Positions 8,200 through 16,663 are shown, numbered from the stretch's first letter. The stretch: DNA of 22,517 nucleotides from an uncultured Saprospiraceae bacterium (GCA_937967535.1 CALCMV010000447.1:1-22517), one strand, 5' to 3'. Translations and numbers: made by a program. The notes: a model not told the origin generated them from the letters alone.

Positions 8200-8913
8200 T
8201 ACATTATAAGAGATTGAATTAATGTAAAATGTAAATTCCGATAGCTATCAGAATGTAGTACCTGTACAAAGTATTTTTATTTTTTATATTATTTAAATAA
8301 TTACTGGACTTTAGATATTTTGGAAATTAGGTAACTGGGAAATTCGGGTTTGAAGGCTAGCCATTTAACTTTGCCTAAAGCAAATACTCGTCAGACGAAT
8401 CCCTTTATTCAATGCGAATATTTTATGAGACAAATCACTACATTTCACAAAAACCTTCGTCAGACGAGTACTATCTCGCGAGCAAACTTAAACGGGTAGC
8501 CGGTTTAAATCGTAAGTAATTGATTATCAGTGATTTTATTTTTATTAAGGTAAAAAATATTCAATTAATTAAATTTTATAATTTTTTGATAAAAAACAAT
8601 TTACCTAATACCAAATTTCCTAATTCCCCAATGTCCAAAGTCCAGTTAATTAATTATCAGCAAAAAATAAAATACAATTTAAAATCATTCACTCATTCAT
8701 AATTCATAATTCAAAATTTGGCGAAGACATTACTATGAACAGATAGCCATTTTCAATCCATTCACTCATTAAAAATAAATAAAAGATATCCATAATTCGA
8801 CAAACGACATCCACACACACATTTACTGTAAATTTTCCACACAAAAATTTGCACTCATTTAGAGTTATATTTTGATTTTTTTAAAATATACTCTTAAAGC
8901 ACAAACAATTGTT
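8200..8913. other. 714-bp non-coding boundary between glycan and T6SS loci
   Basis: No credible gene is present. The stretch contains the palindrome GATAGCTATC (near 8240), a large nested inverted repeat (8298-8651), one copy of the TAAGTAATTGATTAT motif (8513-8530), CATTCACTCATT units (8688-8700) and the 14-mer AAAATTTGGCGAAG (8713-8726). A possible promoter for tssR is a TTTG at 8848-8851 followed by TATATTTTG at 8866-8874. Its spacing departs from the Bacteroidota -33/-7 pattern, so it is only a weak candidate. Confidence 0.7.
8298..8651. repeat. Composite nested inverted repeat, MITE-like
   Basis: The outer arms are about 8299-8345 and 8604-8651. The left arm reads TTACTGGACTTTAGATATTT and then GGAAATTAGG; the inverse of the right arm reads TTAACTGGACTTTGGACATT and then GGAATTAGG. 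The inner arms include 8385-8399 and 8456-8470 (TACTCGTCAGACGAA against TTCGTCAGACGAGTA, one central mismatch), with weaker complementarity outward to about 8350 and 8505. No transposase is present. It could be a degenerate non-autonomous element or a structured RNA. Confidence 0.6.
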
Positions 8914-11259
8914 ATGAAACATTCAATTCTGAAATTATCCACATTTACACTCGTATTTGTGGTAGTTTTTGCCGGGATTTTGGAAGCACAACCTAGAAGA
9001 GCAAAGGTTTTACAAATACCCACAGATTACTTCAAACCAACTGAAAACATATCCATTGAAATTAAAAATAAACAGACCGCTTCGGGCGCAACAAACGACT
9101 GGGTCGTTAGCTCGGACAGAGATAACAACCTCGTCTATAATAGCCCGACTGCCTCCGAGCCAAATGGCAAAACCATGAGTTTCATGGATAACTTCTATGT
9201 CATTGACGAATCCGATACACATGTTCAATTGATAAAATACGACCCCACCGTTATAGCTTCCAACAGTTCTGTCCGAAAGGTGAACATGAAAAAAGCCGAA
9301 TATTACGGTTGGGCACCAAAAGACCAACTACTCCTGTGGCGCAACTCACTCGTTGACCCCAATACCGATTTCAATGTCAAAGGACTTGTCGTGCATAGCG
9401 TCAAGCGGTACGTCAGCGGGGTAGGCGGCGAACAGCAACTTACACTCTACAATTCTCCCACGCTCGAAAAAACCGCACAAAATGAAAATGACATTCGCTT
9501 ATTCGAGTTTTTATACATCTACGACAAAAAAGACGGGAGTTTTCTATTGGGTACCTCGCCAAAATTACAGCGTTCGGATGCCGCTGCCAAAAAAATCGTA
9601 AAAGGCTGGTTGTCAGAGAAAAATATCAGAGTATGGTCGCAAAGACTCTGCATTGAACCCAATTCCGATTTAGAAGCCGCTTCCGAAAGAAGAACAAAAG
9701 GATTAAAAGCGACCTTATTCAGTAATTATGATGCTGCCCTCGAACTCAAAACAGGCAAACCCGCAAAATTCAAAAAAATCCTTTGGGATGATGACCGCTA
9801 CGAAGATGGCTATCCACCTTCCGAAAAGCGCATGCCGGTCATGGGAGAACTAGACGGGAAAATCTATAAAACGGGTGTCATTACCGAAGTATTCAGCGAA
9901 TCTAATGAAAAGGTATACAGCCCCGCCGAAAAAGCAAAACTAGACGCTGAGTACAATGCCATCCGCGATAAAAAACAAAACATCAACATGATTTTTGTAG
10001 TTGATGGTACCCAGAGCAACCACCCTTTCTTTGTACCTATCATCAATGCCGTCGAAAACAGTCTCAACCTCTTTGAAAATGCTAATAAAAAATATGAACT
10101 CGCTACATTTATTTATGGCAAAAGCGGCGAAGGAGTAGTTGCCCGCCAACCACTGACCTCCAACCACTCTGCGGTACTTCAAACCCTTAAAAATTACAGA
10201 GACAAGACCGAACTTTCGCAAGACAATGACGACCCTACCGATATGTACGAAGCCATCAATACTGCCTTGCGTACCCTTGACCCTGAAGAAACCAACATCC
10301 TAATACTTATAGGCGATGCAGGCAATGCACTCAATATCAGCAACCTCAGTATTATCCAAAAAATGAAGGAAAAAGAATGTGGCATCATTTCCTTCCAAAC
10401 ACGAAATGTTGAAGGATTGTCCGGGCGTATCTACAATAAATTTGTTGACCAAACCAAAGAATTCATCGTCGGAACTTCCCAAAGAACCAATCTCCGACCA
10501 AAATTATACGAAGATGAAGGCAATACCTACCGTCTGCGGTATCCGATAGAAGCCGCTTTGCCCGGTTCGTTGACCTATTGCAGCAAAGGTGCCAGTATGT
10601 CACAACCCGAACTCGAAGAAGAAATCAGACAAATGCTCAAAGCCTTTGAAGAACAGCACGAAGAACTCTTGCGCGACCTCGATTGTAGAATTTATATAGA
10701 TTGCAAACCCGGCATCAATGACGCTGTATTAGAATCTCTCCTACGGGAAATTCCGGACCTTGACCTCCGAAAACTCCGAGATATGGACTACCAGCTTTTC
10801 GTAGAAGCCTACACGCCATTGCAAGTAGATAAACTCGAATACCCGCTATTCAAACACGTCCTGTTTCTTACAGATAGAGAATTGTACGACTTGGAGCGAA
10901 AAATACTTCGACTTTTGCCGGGAGAAAGCTCAGGTAGCCAACTCCGCGAAGGTATCATCAAAGCCTACAGAGAAATGATTGGCAATCACTATGGCTCAGA
11001 CCGCTCGGTGTTCGACTTGACACTCGGACAAGCCATGGAAGCAGTCGTAGGCTTGCCCTCTACCAGTGACCTGCTCAACAGCTACACCCTCAAAGACCTC
11101 GAAGACAGAAAAGAAGTAAGCGACGACGACATCCGCGACATCTATTATTATATAGATGAAAAACTCGTAGAAATGCGTCGGGTTATAGGCAATCCCGATT
11201 ACTTTTTCCGTTCGCGAGACAATACTTACTACTGGGTACCACAAGATATGGTACCTTAA
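8914..11259 (+). CDS. tssR: T6SSiii protein TssR
   Basis: A 781-residue exported protein with a signal peptide (MKHSILKLSTFTLVFVVVFAGILEA, cleaved before QPRR). The N-terminal half has two SH3-like repeats, YYGWAPKDQLLLW (G132/W133) and VKGWLSEKNIRVW (G231/W232). A von Willebrand A-like domain follows (about 358-510) with MIDAS-like residues Asp364, Thr366 and Ser368 in VVDGTQS, Thr442, and Asp468 in IGDAGN. The C-terminal 230 residues are helical and acidic. This matches TssR of Bacteroidota subtype iii T6SS, a periplasmic part of the TssN-O-P-Q-R trans-envelope complex. A TTG 42 bases upstream (8872) is also open, but ATG 8914 places the signal peptide correctly. It is the first gene of the T6SS block, followed after 113 bases by an ABC transporter. 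Confidence 0.82.
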   Translation: MKHSILKLSTFTLVFVVVFAGILEAQPRRAKVLQIPTDYFKPTENISIEIKNKQTASGATNDWVVSSDRDNNLVYNSPTASEPNGKTMSFMDNFYVIDESDTHVQLIKYDPTVIASNSSVRKVNMKKAEYYGWAPKDQLLLWRNSLVDPNTDFNVKGLVVHSVKRYVSGVGGEQQLTLYNSPTLEKTAQNENDIRLFEFLYIYDKKDGSFLLGTSPKLQRSDAAAKKIVKGWLSEKNIRVWSQRLCIEPNSDLEAASERRTKGLKATLFSNYDAALELKTGKPAKFKKILWDDDRYEDGYPPSEKRMPVMGELDGKIYKTGVITEVFSESNEKVYSPAEKAKLDAEYNAIRDKKQNINMIFVVDGTQSNHPFFVPIINAVENSLNLFENANKKYELATFIYGKSGEGVVARQPLTSNHSAVLQTLKNYRDKTELSQDNDDPTDMYEAINTALRTLDPEETNILILIGDAGNALNISNLSIIQKMKEKECGIISFQTRNVEGLSGRIYNKFVDQTKEFIVGTSQRTNLRPKLYEDEGNTYRLRYPIEAALPGSLTYCSKGASMSQPELEEEIRQMLKAFEEQHEELLRDLDCRIYIDCKPGINDAVLESLLREIPDLDLRKLRDMDYQLFVEAYTPLQVDKLEYPLFKHVLFLTDRELYDLERKILRLLPGESSGSQLREGIIKAYREMIGNHYGSDRSVFDLTLGQAMEAVVGLPSTSDLLNSYTLKDLEDRKEVSDDDIRDIYYYIDEKLVEMRRVIGNPDYFFRSRDNTYYWVPQDMVP

Positions 11260-11265
11260 CATTCG

Positions 11266-11335
11266 AATGAGTAGATGAGTAGATGATAAAACTGAGTAAA
11301 TATTATTCATCTCATCATTTACCCATCTACTCATT
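11266..11335. repeat. Inverted repeat of GAGTAGAT units after tssR
   Basis: The left arm 11266-11289 and right arm 11312-11335 pair at 21 of 24 positions around a 22-base loop. Further TTACTCAT units continue to 11352. The element begins 6 bases after the tssR stop and ends shortly before the ABC transporter start, and may terminate or stabilise the tssR transcript. Confidence 0.8.
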
Positions 11336-11372
11336 TACTCATTTACTCATTTTTAAATATACTCATTAAAAC

Positions 11373-13796
11373 ATGAGAACCATCTATCAAATACGCGAAC
11401 TTGCCTGTGCTTATAAGGAAGGCAAAACTGTCCTGCATATCCGTGAATTGGATATTCCGCAGGGAGAGTTAGTTTTCTTGTTGGGCGTATCCGGCTCCGG
11501 TAAAAGCACCCTTCTCGAAACCCTCGCCTTGATGAACAATACCCTTGCATCCGGCGAAGTACATTTTAATAGCCATGATAATTCATTCAAATTCAGTGAA
11601 TTATGGCAAAAAAACGACCCCGAAGAAATCGCAAAGGTACGCAAACAACACTTCAGCTTTATTTTTCAGGATACTAACCTCATGGAAAATTTTACGGCAT
11701 ACGAAAACATTTGTCTCGCACAAATGATAAAGCAGGATGCCCGTCAAGAAGAAGCCATGACCGGCGCGAAACAACTCGCCAACCAAGTCGGGCTTTCCTC
11801 CGGCGAACTCAATGTCAATACACTTGCCGTCAATCTTTCCGGTGGTCAGCGTCAAAGATTAGCTTTTGTTCGGGCGATTAATAATGATTTCAGCGTCATC
11901 TTCGGCGACGAGCCTACGGGCAATCTCGACGAAGCCAATGCCAACGAACTCCTACGTATTCTCAAACAAAATCTCGAAGGTACATCCTCTGCCATTGTCG
12001 TTTCGCACGATATTGACCTTGCGGTACAACATGCCGACCGCATCATTGTCATCACCAAATCGCCCGAAGGCTATGGCGAAATTCTCCCCCAAAACATCTA
12101 TACTGCCGAATCATGGCGCGATACGCCTGATGCCTTTCGCCAACAACTCGCCGAGCTTTATCAATCCCCCGCCACAGCACCGAGTACACAAGAAGTTGCC
12201 TCCGATACTAGTAGCAATCCGACTTATACTTCTTTATTTTTCAAAAAAGAAGGCAAAGCACTCACAGGCAAACGCCATATCAATTTTTGGATACTCACCA
12301 CCATGCTCACCCTCACTTTTATGGCGATTGGTTTTGCAAATGGCAGTTTGGATTATCTCAATAAAAAAATGAATAATGCCTTTGTCAAATGGATGAGCAT
12401 TACCGTTCCGTGGCGCGAAGGCGACAATGCCGAAAACATCTGTAGAAAACTCGAAAAGGATACTGCACTTGCTGATAAATTTTCATATGAAAACATCTCT
12501 GCTTATGTACAATACCCATTAAGATTCTGGAATACAACAGATGATACCAACACCGAAAGAATCAAAGGACGTAGCATAAGATTTGACGAAAACAACCGCA
12601 ATCCTTTGGTCAGTGAACTACTTCGCGGTAAAAATCTACTATATGGCGATACTGCTATGTCAGGCAATGCCGACCTTAGCCTCATTGTCACCCGCCGCTT
12701 TCTCAATCGCTTGGGGATGCCGCCCGATGCTGCCTTTGTTGATATGCAATTTTCTGTCAATGATACGATTTCTCCCGACCCGATTGACCTGCGTGTGCCT
12801 ATTCCCATACGTGCCGTAGTTGACGAAATTCCGGGACGCAACCTCATCATGTACACACTCAATTTTTATGAAACGCATAGCGAAAAAATCAAAGGTGCTT
12901 TTGATATTACCCACCATCGGGATATTCACCTATTCGTGCCGGGTAGCCGCGGTAATGCAGAAAAAACCCTTGATGCGATAGACCAATTTTTCAAAGCTAA
13001 CCCTCAATACAAAAGCGAAGAACCCGAATATCGCATCACAGGCGAACACAGCATGTCGCACGCCGAAGGCTACGATATTGAAATTACTTTTTACACCATT
13101 TTACGCGGGGCAGAGACAGATAAAATTTGGTCAAAAATTCAGTCATTTCCCCAATTTTCGGATGCTTCCAAAAATATCAAACGCATCTATCGTTACGATG
13201 CTACGCGAGTCAGAGATGGTATTAATTATGACCGTATTTCTTTGTATTTCAATGATTTATCAAAAATACGTCCCTTCGCCGATACGCTCTACCGCAACCC
13301 TACACGCATGGGCGCACGCAATTCGATTGAGGTGGATATTGCTCAAATTAAAGAGAAAGAAAATTTTAATTTTTTAAGCAAAATCACTAAAATAATTGCG
13401 TGGTTATTAGTCGGTTTTGGAGCGACAAGCATCAGCCTATTCCTCTTCAATCTGCTGAAAATGCACCTCTCCAAAGTCAAAATGAACATCGGAACACTCA
13501 AAGCCTTTGGACTCGGCAACGGTGAAGCACAGCGTATCTATTTTCGTATTATTTTACGCTTTTTGGCTTTGAGTCTTTTGCTTTCGTTGTTGATTGCGGC
13601 TTTGGCGGGATATGTTGCCGACCTGATACTCGCAGATAGAATTGTAGGAGAAAGTGAAGCCTCCTATTTTAATTTACTTCATACAAACACACTCATTACA
13701 CTTATTATTCTAATCGTAGTCACCATATTTGTATCACTCTACACGATACGCACCATGCTCTCCAAATCGCCCGGCGATTTGATTTATAATAGGTGA
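11373..13796 (+). CDS. MacB/FtsX-like ABC transporter, fused ATPase-permease
   Basis: An 807-residue inner-membrane protein. The ATPase domain (1-235) is complete: Walker A GVSGSGKST (Lys44), signature LSGGQ (155-159), Walker B FSVIFGDE (Asp179, Glu180) and H-loop His212. It follows the LolD/MacB/FtsE pattern, including DEPTGNLDE. The permease part has one helix near 300-322, a large periplasmic domain (about 325-660), and three helices near 675-697, 720-750 and 770-792. Between the second and third helices lies KMNIGTLKAFGLGNGEAQRIYF, the FtsX core motif. This is MacB topology, but the protein is about 160 residues longer than MacB. Such transporters couple ATP hydrolysis to periplasmic work rather than classical transport. 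It lies between tssR and other T6SS genes, so a role in T6SS assembly is inferred. No membrane-fusion or TolC partner is nearby. Confidence 0.88.
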   Translation: MRTIYQIRELACAYKEGKTVLHIRELDIPQGELVFLLGVSGSGKSTLLETLALMNNTLASGEVHFNSHDNSFKFSELWQKNDPEEIAKVRKQHFSFIFQDTNLMENFTAYENICLAQMIKQDARQEEAMTGAKQLANQVGLSSGELNVNTLAVNLSGGQRQRLAFVRAINNDFSVIFGDEPTGNLDEANANELLRILKQNLEGTSSAIVVSHDIDLAVQHADRIIVITKSPEGYGEILPQNIYTAESWRDTPDAFRQQLAELYQSPATAPSTQEVASDTSSNPTYTSLFFKKEGKALTGKRHINFWILTTMLTLTFMAIGFANGSLDYLNKKMNNAFVKWMSITVPWREGDNAENICRKLEKDTALADKFSYENISAYVQYPLRFWNTTDDTNTERIKGRSIRFDENNRNPLVSELLRGKNLLYGDTAMSGNADLSLIVTRRFLNRLGMPPDAAFVDMQFSVNDTISPDPIDLRVPIPIRAVVDEIPGRNLIMYTLNFYETHSEKIKGAFDITHHRDIHLFVPGSRGNAEKTLDAIDQFFKANPQYKSEEPEYRITGEHSMSHAEGYDIEITFYTILRGAETDKIWSKIQSFPQFSDASKNIKRIYRYDATRVRDGINYDRISLYFNDLSKIRPFADTLYRNPTRMGARNSIEVDIAQIKEKENFNFLSKITKIIAWLLVGFGATSISLFLFNLLKMHLSKVKMNIGTLKAFGLGNGEAQRIYFRIILRFLALSLLLSLLIAALAGYVADLILADRIVGESEASYFNLLHTNTLITLIILIVVTIFVSLYTIRTMLSKSPGDLIYNR

Positions 13797-13797
13797 A

Positions 13798-13878
13798 AAC
13801 GTAGCGCGGTACTTCCAGTCCGCGCTGTATATATTAACCAAACTAACGAGGCGCGGACTGGAAGTACCGCACTACGTT
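13798..13878. repeat. 28-bp near-perfect hairpin, GC-rich
   Basis: The arms 13798-13825 and 13851-13878 pair at 27 of 28 positions around a 25-base AT-rich loop. The arm core is GCGGTACTTCCAGTCCGCGC. It starts directly after the transporter stop codon (13794-13796) and ends six bases before the next ATG. It is far richer in G+C than its surroundings, suggesting a mobile REP-like element or a strong transcript-stabilising hairpin. No T-tract follows, so a terminator role is uncertain. Confidence 0.88.
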
Positions 13879-13883
13879 CAATC

Positions 13884-14849
13884 ATGAAGCACATGAAAAA
13901 ATCATCTCTCATTTATGCCTTATTTTTCTTATTCATATGTACAGGCATACACGCACAGAAATTTGACATTGACGAATTTCATATTCCCGAAGGGCTAAAT
14001 TTGAGCGATTCGGAATACGAGCGACTCAGCAAAACGGGCAATCAGCTTAGAGAAAAATTGCTAGCAGATTTGCTGGCAGAAGGTTATGATGTCATTTCGC
14101 CCCGCCGTTCAAAAATCAGACTGGAAAGAGTAGGTATTGACGATATTAAAGTTGATTATGATTCTGAAGCAAATAGAGTCATTTTTGGCAAATTATTGGC
14201 TGTTGGTAGTTACATTACTATCAATGCTTATCTGTATAATTCCGAGAATGGGATACGCAGTTCGCATGAACCACTAGTAAAGACTATTCTCAATCGTCAG
14301 TCGCACGAACTCAACAATGCTGAAGAAATTAATGATGCTGTACGCGAAATCATTAAGGGCTTATCCCTCGACCTATCAAACGAAGAAGAGGCACGAAAGC
14401 AAGCAGAAGAATTAGAACGAAAGAAAGGGGAACAACTTGAACCGGAACAGAAAAAGAAGGAGGAACCAATAGCAAGCGATAAGTCCATAAAATCATGTAG
14501 CAAAGTACCCGGTGTAAGTCTCGTTGTGGCAGGTGGTTTGATGGGAGGAGCAGGGTTTTATTTCCGTAACAGAGCTATAAAAATTTACGATGATGAATAT
14601 CGCGAGATTGTAGGAGAACTCGGAGACCGCGACAAACTTGAAGAAGCCAGAAGACCTAATCGCACAGCACATATCATTGGTGCGGGAGGCATACTGACGG
14701 CAGGTATAGGCGCGTATTTATGGGCAAAATGTTCTAAAAAACAAAAAAATAGTAAGGGCATTGGAAATGTTCAAATTACGCCACATATAGAATACAATAC
14801 GATGATCAATACGAATGATGTTACTGCTCGTATTTCGTTTAACTTTTAA
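13884..14849 (+). CDS. Exported protein with CsgG/FlgO-like N-terminal domain
   Basis: A 321-residue protein with a signal peptide (cleavage near IHA|QKF, residue 24). Residues 45-162 read like a CsgG/FlgO/TolB-N-type alpha/beta domain: LREKLLADLLAEGYDVISPRR, then FGKLLAVGSYITINAYLY, then INDAVREIIKGL. A charged helical linker (165-200) follows, then two Gly/Ala-rich hydrophobic segments (208-227 and 263-282) separated by a charged 35-residue loop. The end, ARISFNF, resembles an outer-membrane-type terminal strand. The two hydrophobic segments could form a membrane hairpin. ATG 13893 is an equally good start. I do not recognise a named family. By position it may be an envelope component of the T6SS, but that is inference. 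Confidence 0.7.
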   Translation: MKHMKKSSLIYALFFLFICTGIHAQKFDIDEFHIPEGLNLSDSEYERLSKTGNQLREKLLADLLAEGYDVISPRRSKIRLERVGIDDIKVDYDSEANRVIFGKLLAVGSYITINAYLYNSENGIRSSHEPLVKTILNRQSHELNNAEEINDAVREIIKGLSLDLSNEEEARKQAEELERKKGEQLEPEQKKKEEPIASDKSIKSCSKVPGVSLVVAGGLMGGAGFYFRNRAIKIYDDEYREIVGELGDRDKLEEARRPNRTAHIIGAGGILTAGIGAYLWAKCSKKQKNSKGIGNVQITPHIEYNTMINTNDVTARISFNF

Positions 14850-14882
14850 AGTCAACCATTATCAAACATAAAATTAAAAATC

Positions 14883-16067
14883 ATGAAAAAAACATTTTTT
14901 ATTATTATCGGGCTTTTTATTCTACTCCAATGGGGGTGTCGTTTGGAGGAACTGTTTGTATGCAGTCCTGATTTTATAACCTTTGAGCGTTTGTATACGC
15001 AAAGTGCTGATATGTCAGTGGGCGACATGATAGCTACGCCAGATGGTGCTTTTGTTATCTGTGGCAGCATTGCCGACGATATTTTTTTGATGAAAATTGA
15101 CCAAGAAGGAGAAACTATCTTTTTTAAGCGCGACACGACACCTTTTACCAATGAAACCTGTAGTTCCATTGCAATGACACCTGACGGTGGCTTTGTCATT
15201 TGCGGTACGCAGGAAAGCAGAGTGTATTTGGTGAAATACGATGCTCAAGGTGAGCATCAAAACCAGAATAGACAATCAGAAATCAGTGATTGTCACTGCA
15301 TCACTGATGAAGGTCGTGGGCAGTACATCATCGCAGGAAGAATACGTCATAATAATGGAATAATGAATACCTATGTAGCTCCTGTTGTACTTAACAATAC
15401 ATTTCCTGACATCATGCCGGGTTACCAGCCTTCTCCGGCAAGAAATGGTGCGGAAGCAGCACAAGCGGTATTGATTACGCCGGACGGGTATATCGCCACT
15501 GGTTTTTCGTATAATTCAAACCCTCCTGAAAATGGTGCTGCTGTACATTTTTATGGACTTGATAATAATTTGAGTAAAATAGAGAATACTGAAAAATTCT
15601 ATCACTTGGGTACACAGCAAGACATAGCCCATGATATAGTAGAAACACCACAAGGCAATTATATGATAGTAGGCAACTTTCACACGACTCCCGAAGTTGC
15701 CAAAGGTGTTGACATGTTTGTCATTGAAGTTAATAAAAACGGAGAAATCCTCAACCAATATAGCTATGGTGGAAACCGAAGAGATATTGCCTTGAATATC
15801 ATCCACGCCCACCAAAACAATGAGTATATTATCACGGGTCAGTCAGAAAGTTTTGGAGATAGTAGTTGGGATGTTTATATCTCAAAAATTAATCAAAATG
15901 GTAGCATTGTGTGGGAAAAAACATTCGGACAATCGGGTGTTGACGAAATAGCTAATGCGGTACTTCGTACAGGTGACTGTGGTTATATCATCGTCGGACG
16001 AAGCACCCAAAACGGGCTGCACCGTCCCTATGTTATCAAAATAAATGAAAATGGTAATGTCCAATAA
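14883..16067 (+). CDS. Seven-bladed beta-propeller, probable lipoprotein
   Basis: A 394-residue exported protein. The N-terminus MKKTFFIIIGLFILLQWGC ends in a lipobox-like Cys19 (the residue at -3 is an atypical Gln). Seven internal repeats of about 45-55 residues follow, each with a core of the form TPDGGFVICG: near 51-61, 98-108, 141-152, 198-207, 254-264, 309-319 and 362-372. Most are followed by a strand like FLMKIDQEG or VYISKINQNG. Seven units imply a closed propeller, an interaction scaffold usually without catalysis. It starts 33 bases after the CsgG-like gene. Standard T6SSiii loci include a lipoprotein TssQ that I do not see here, and this protein could fill that position, though it shows no visible TssQ resemblance. 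Confidence 0.78.
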   Translation: MKKTFFIIIGLFILLQWGCRLEELFVCSPDFITFERLYTQSADMSVGDMIATPDGAFVICGSIADDIFLMKIDQEGETIFFKRDTTPFTNETCSSIAMTPDGGFVICGTQESRVYLVKYDAQGEHQNQNRQSEISDCHCITDEGRGQYIIAGRIRHNNGIMNTYVAPVVLNNTFPDIMPGYQPSPARNGAEAAQAVLITPDGYIATGFSYNSNPPENGAAVHFYGLDNNLSKIENTEKFYHLGTQQDIAHDIVETPQGNYMIVGNFHTTPEVAKGVDMFVIEVNKNGEILNQYSYGGNRRDIALNIIHAHQNNEYIITGQSESFGDSSWDVYISKINQNGSIVWEKTFGQSGVDEIANAVLRTGDCGYIIVGRSTQNGLHRPYVIKINENGNVQ

Positions 16068-16132
16068 TTCATTTGCACAAAATAATTCATACGAAAAAAT
16101 AATTAAAAAGTGTTTACAAATGCGTTGTCACA

Positions 16133-16154
16133 AGAATGTCTGTACAGACATTCT
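16133..16154. promoter_or_regulatory. 22-bp perfect palindrome upstream of the tssO-like gene
   Basis: The core GAATGTCTGTACAGACATTC (16134-16153) is perfectly self-complementary and one further base pair extends it on each side. It ends 26 bases before ATG 16181. A dimeric regulator could bind it, or it may be a mobile REP-type word, since TGTCTGTACA also appears at 4122. It contains an upstream in-frame ATG (16136), which argues against that codon being the true start. Confidence 0.6.
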
Positions 16155-16180
16155 ATCACTATGATAAAAAATTGCTTCGC

Positions 16181-16663
16181 ATGAATGAGAAAAGTAAGAC
16201 CTTTTGGAAATTTACGATACTATATCTTGCCAGTATTTTGCTGGTGGGTATAGCCGTATTCCAAAATGCCAAATTGTCTCCAAAAATGAAGGCAGCATCC
16301 GCCATTTCCGTAGAAGAACGATTAGTTAATCAGCAGAAATTGCTGTTTAAAGTCCAGAAAATTAATGAGTATTTAGCTGAATTGGAGAACTTGGAGCGTC
16401 GGCTTAGTCTCATTGAAAATGATGCCCGCGAAATTGGTAAAATTGAAACGCAAATAGACCGAAATACGCTACGCCTTCGCTCGGAAATTGAAAAATACCG
16501 TGCTGAGTCTGACGGCGAATTGTATGCCGAAATTTTCAAAAACTTTGACCGTCTCATCAACCTACGAATGGCTAATGACGGATTAAAAATAGAAAATTTG
16601 CACACCAAAGAAGCACTTAATGAGTGCAAACATGCTTCAGTATCTACATTGACATTGAAATAA
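16181..16663 (+). CDS. TssO/TssP-like single-pass coiled-coil protein (first copy)
   Basis: A 160-residue protein with a short cytosolic N-terminus (MNEKSKTFWK), one membrane helix (about residues 8-27) and a long heptad-patterned periplasmic part rich in Leu, Glu and Lys (LAELENLERRLSLIEN onward). It ends with a cysteine (EALNECKH). Size and layout resemble TssO of subtype iii T6SS and the tandem gene at 16844, so it may be TssP or a duplicated TssO. ATG 16136 would add 15 residues, but that codon lies inside a perfect palindrome and the extension would move the membrane helix away from the terminus, so 16181 is preferred. It probably belongs to the trans-envelope complex. Confidence 0.68.
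   Translation: MNEKSKTFWKFTILYLASILLVGIAVFQNAKLSPKMKAASAISVEERLVNQQKLLFKVQKINEYLAELENLERRLSLIENDAREIGKIETQIDRNTLRLRSEIEKYRAESDGELYAEIFKNFDRLINLRMANDGLKIENLHTKEALNECKHASVSTLTLK

Noticed and set aside
8520..8702. 60-codon + strand open frame in the boundary region
   Set aside because: It is low-complexity Ile/Lys/Asn translation of the inverted-repeat DNA, with no domain pattern. An accidental frame in AT-rich sequence is the simpler reading.
8848..8874. Possible Bacteroidota promoter (TTTG ... TATATTTTG) before tssR
   Set aside because: The -7-like element has one base too many and the spacer is short. In such AT-rich DNA the match is not convincing enough to call.
8872..8913. TTG start for tssR 42 bases upstream
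   Set aside because: It would place 14 residues before a well-formed signal peptide. ATG 8914 is a better fit.
9010..10067. Several 67-105 codon - strand frames inside tssR
   Set aside because: They are shadows of the tssR coding pattern, with no start context and no recognisable domain.
16136..16180. ATG 16136 as start of the first tssO-like gene
   Set aside because: The codon lies within a perfect palindrome, and the added 15 residues do not resemble the short N-terminal tail of the family. It is kept as an alternative only.
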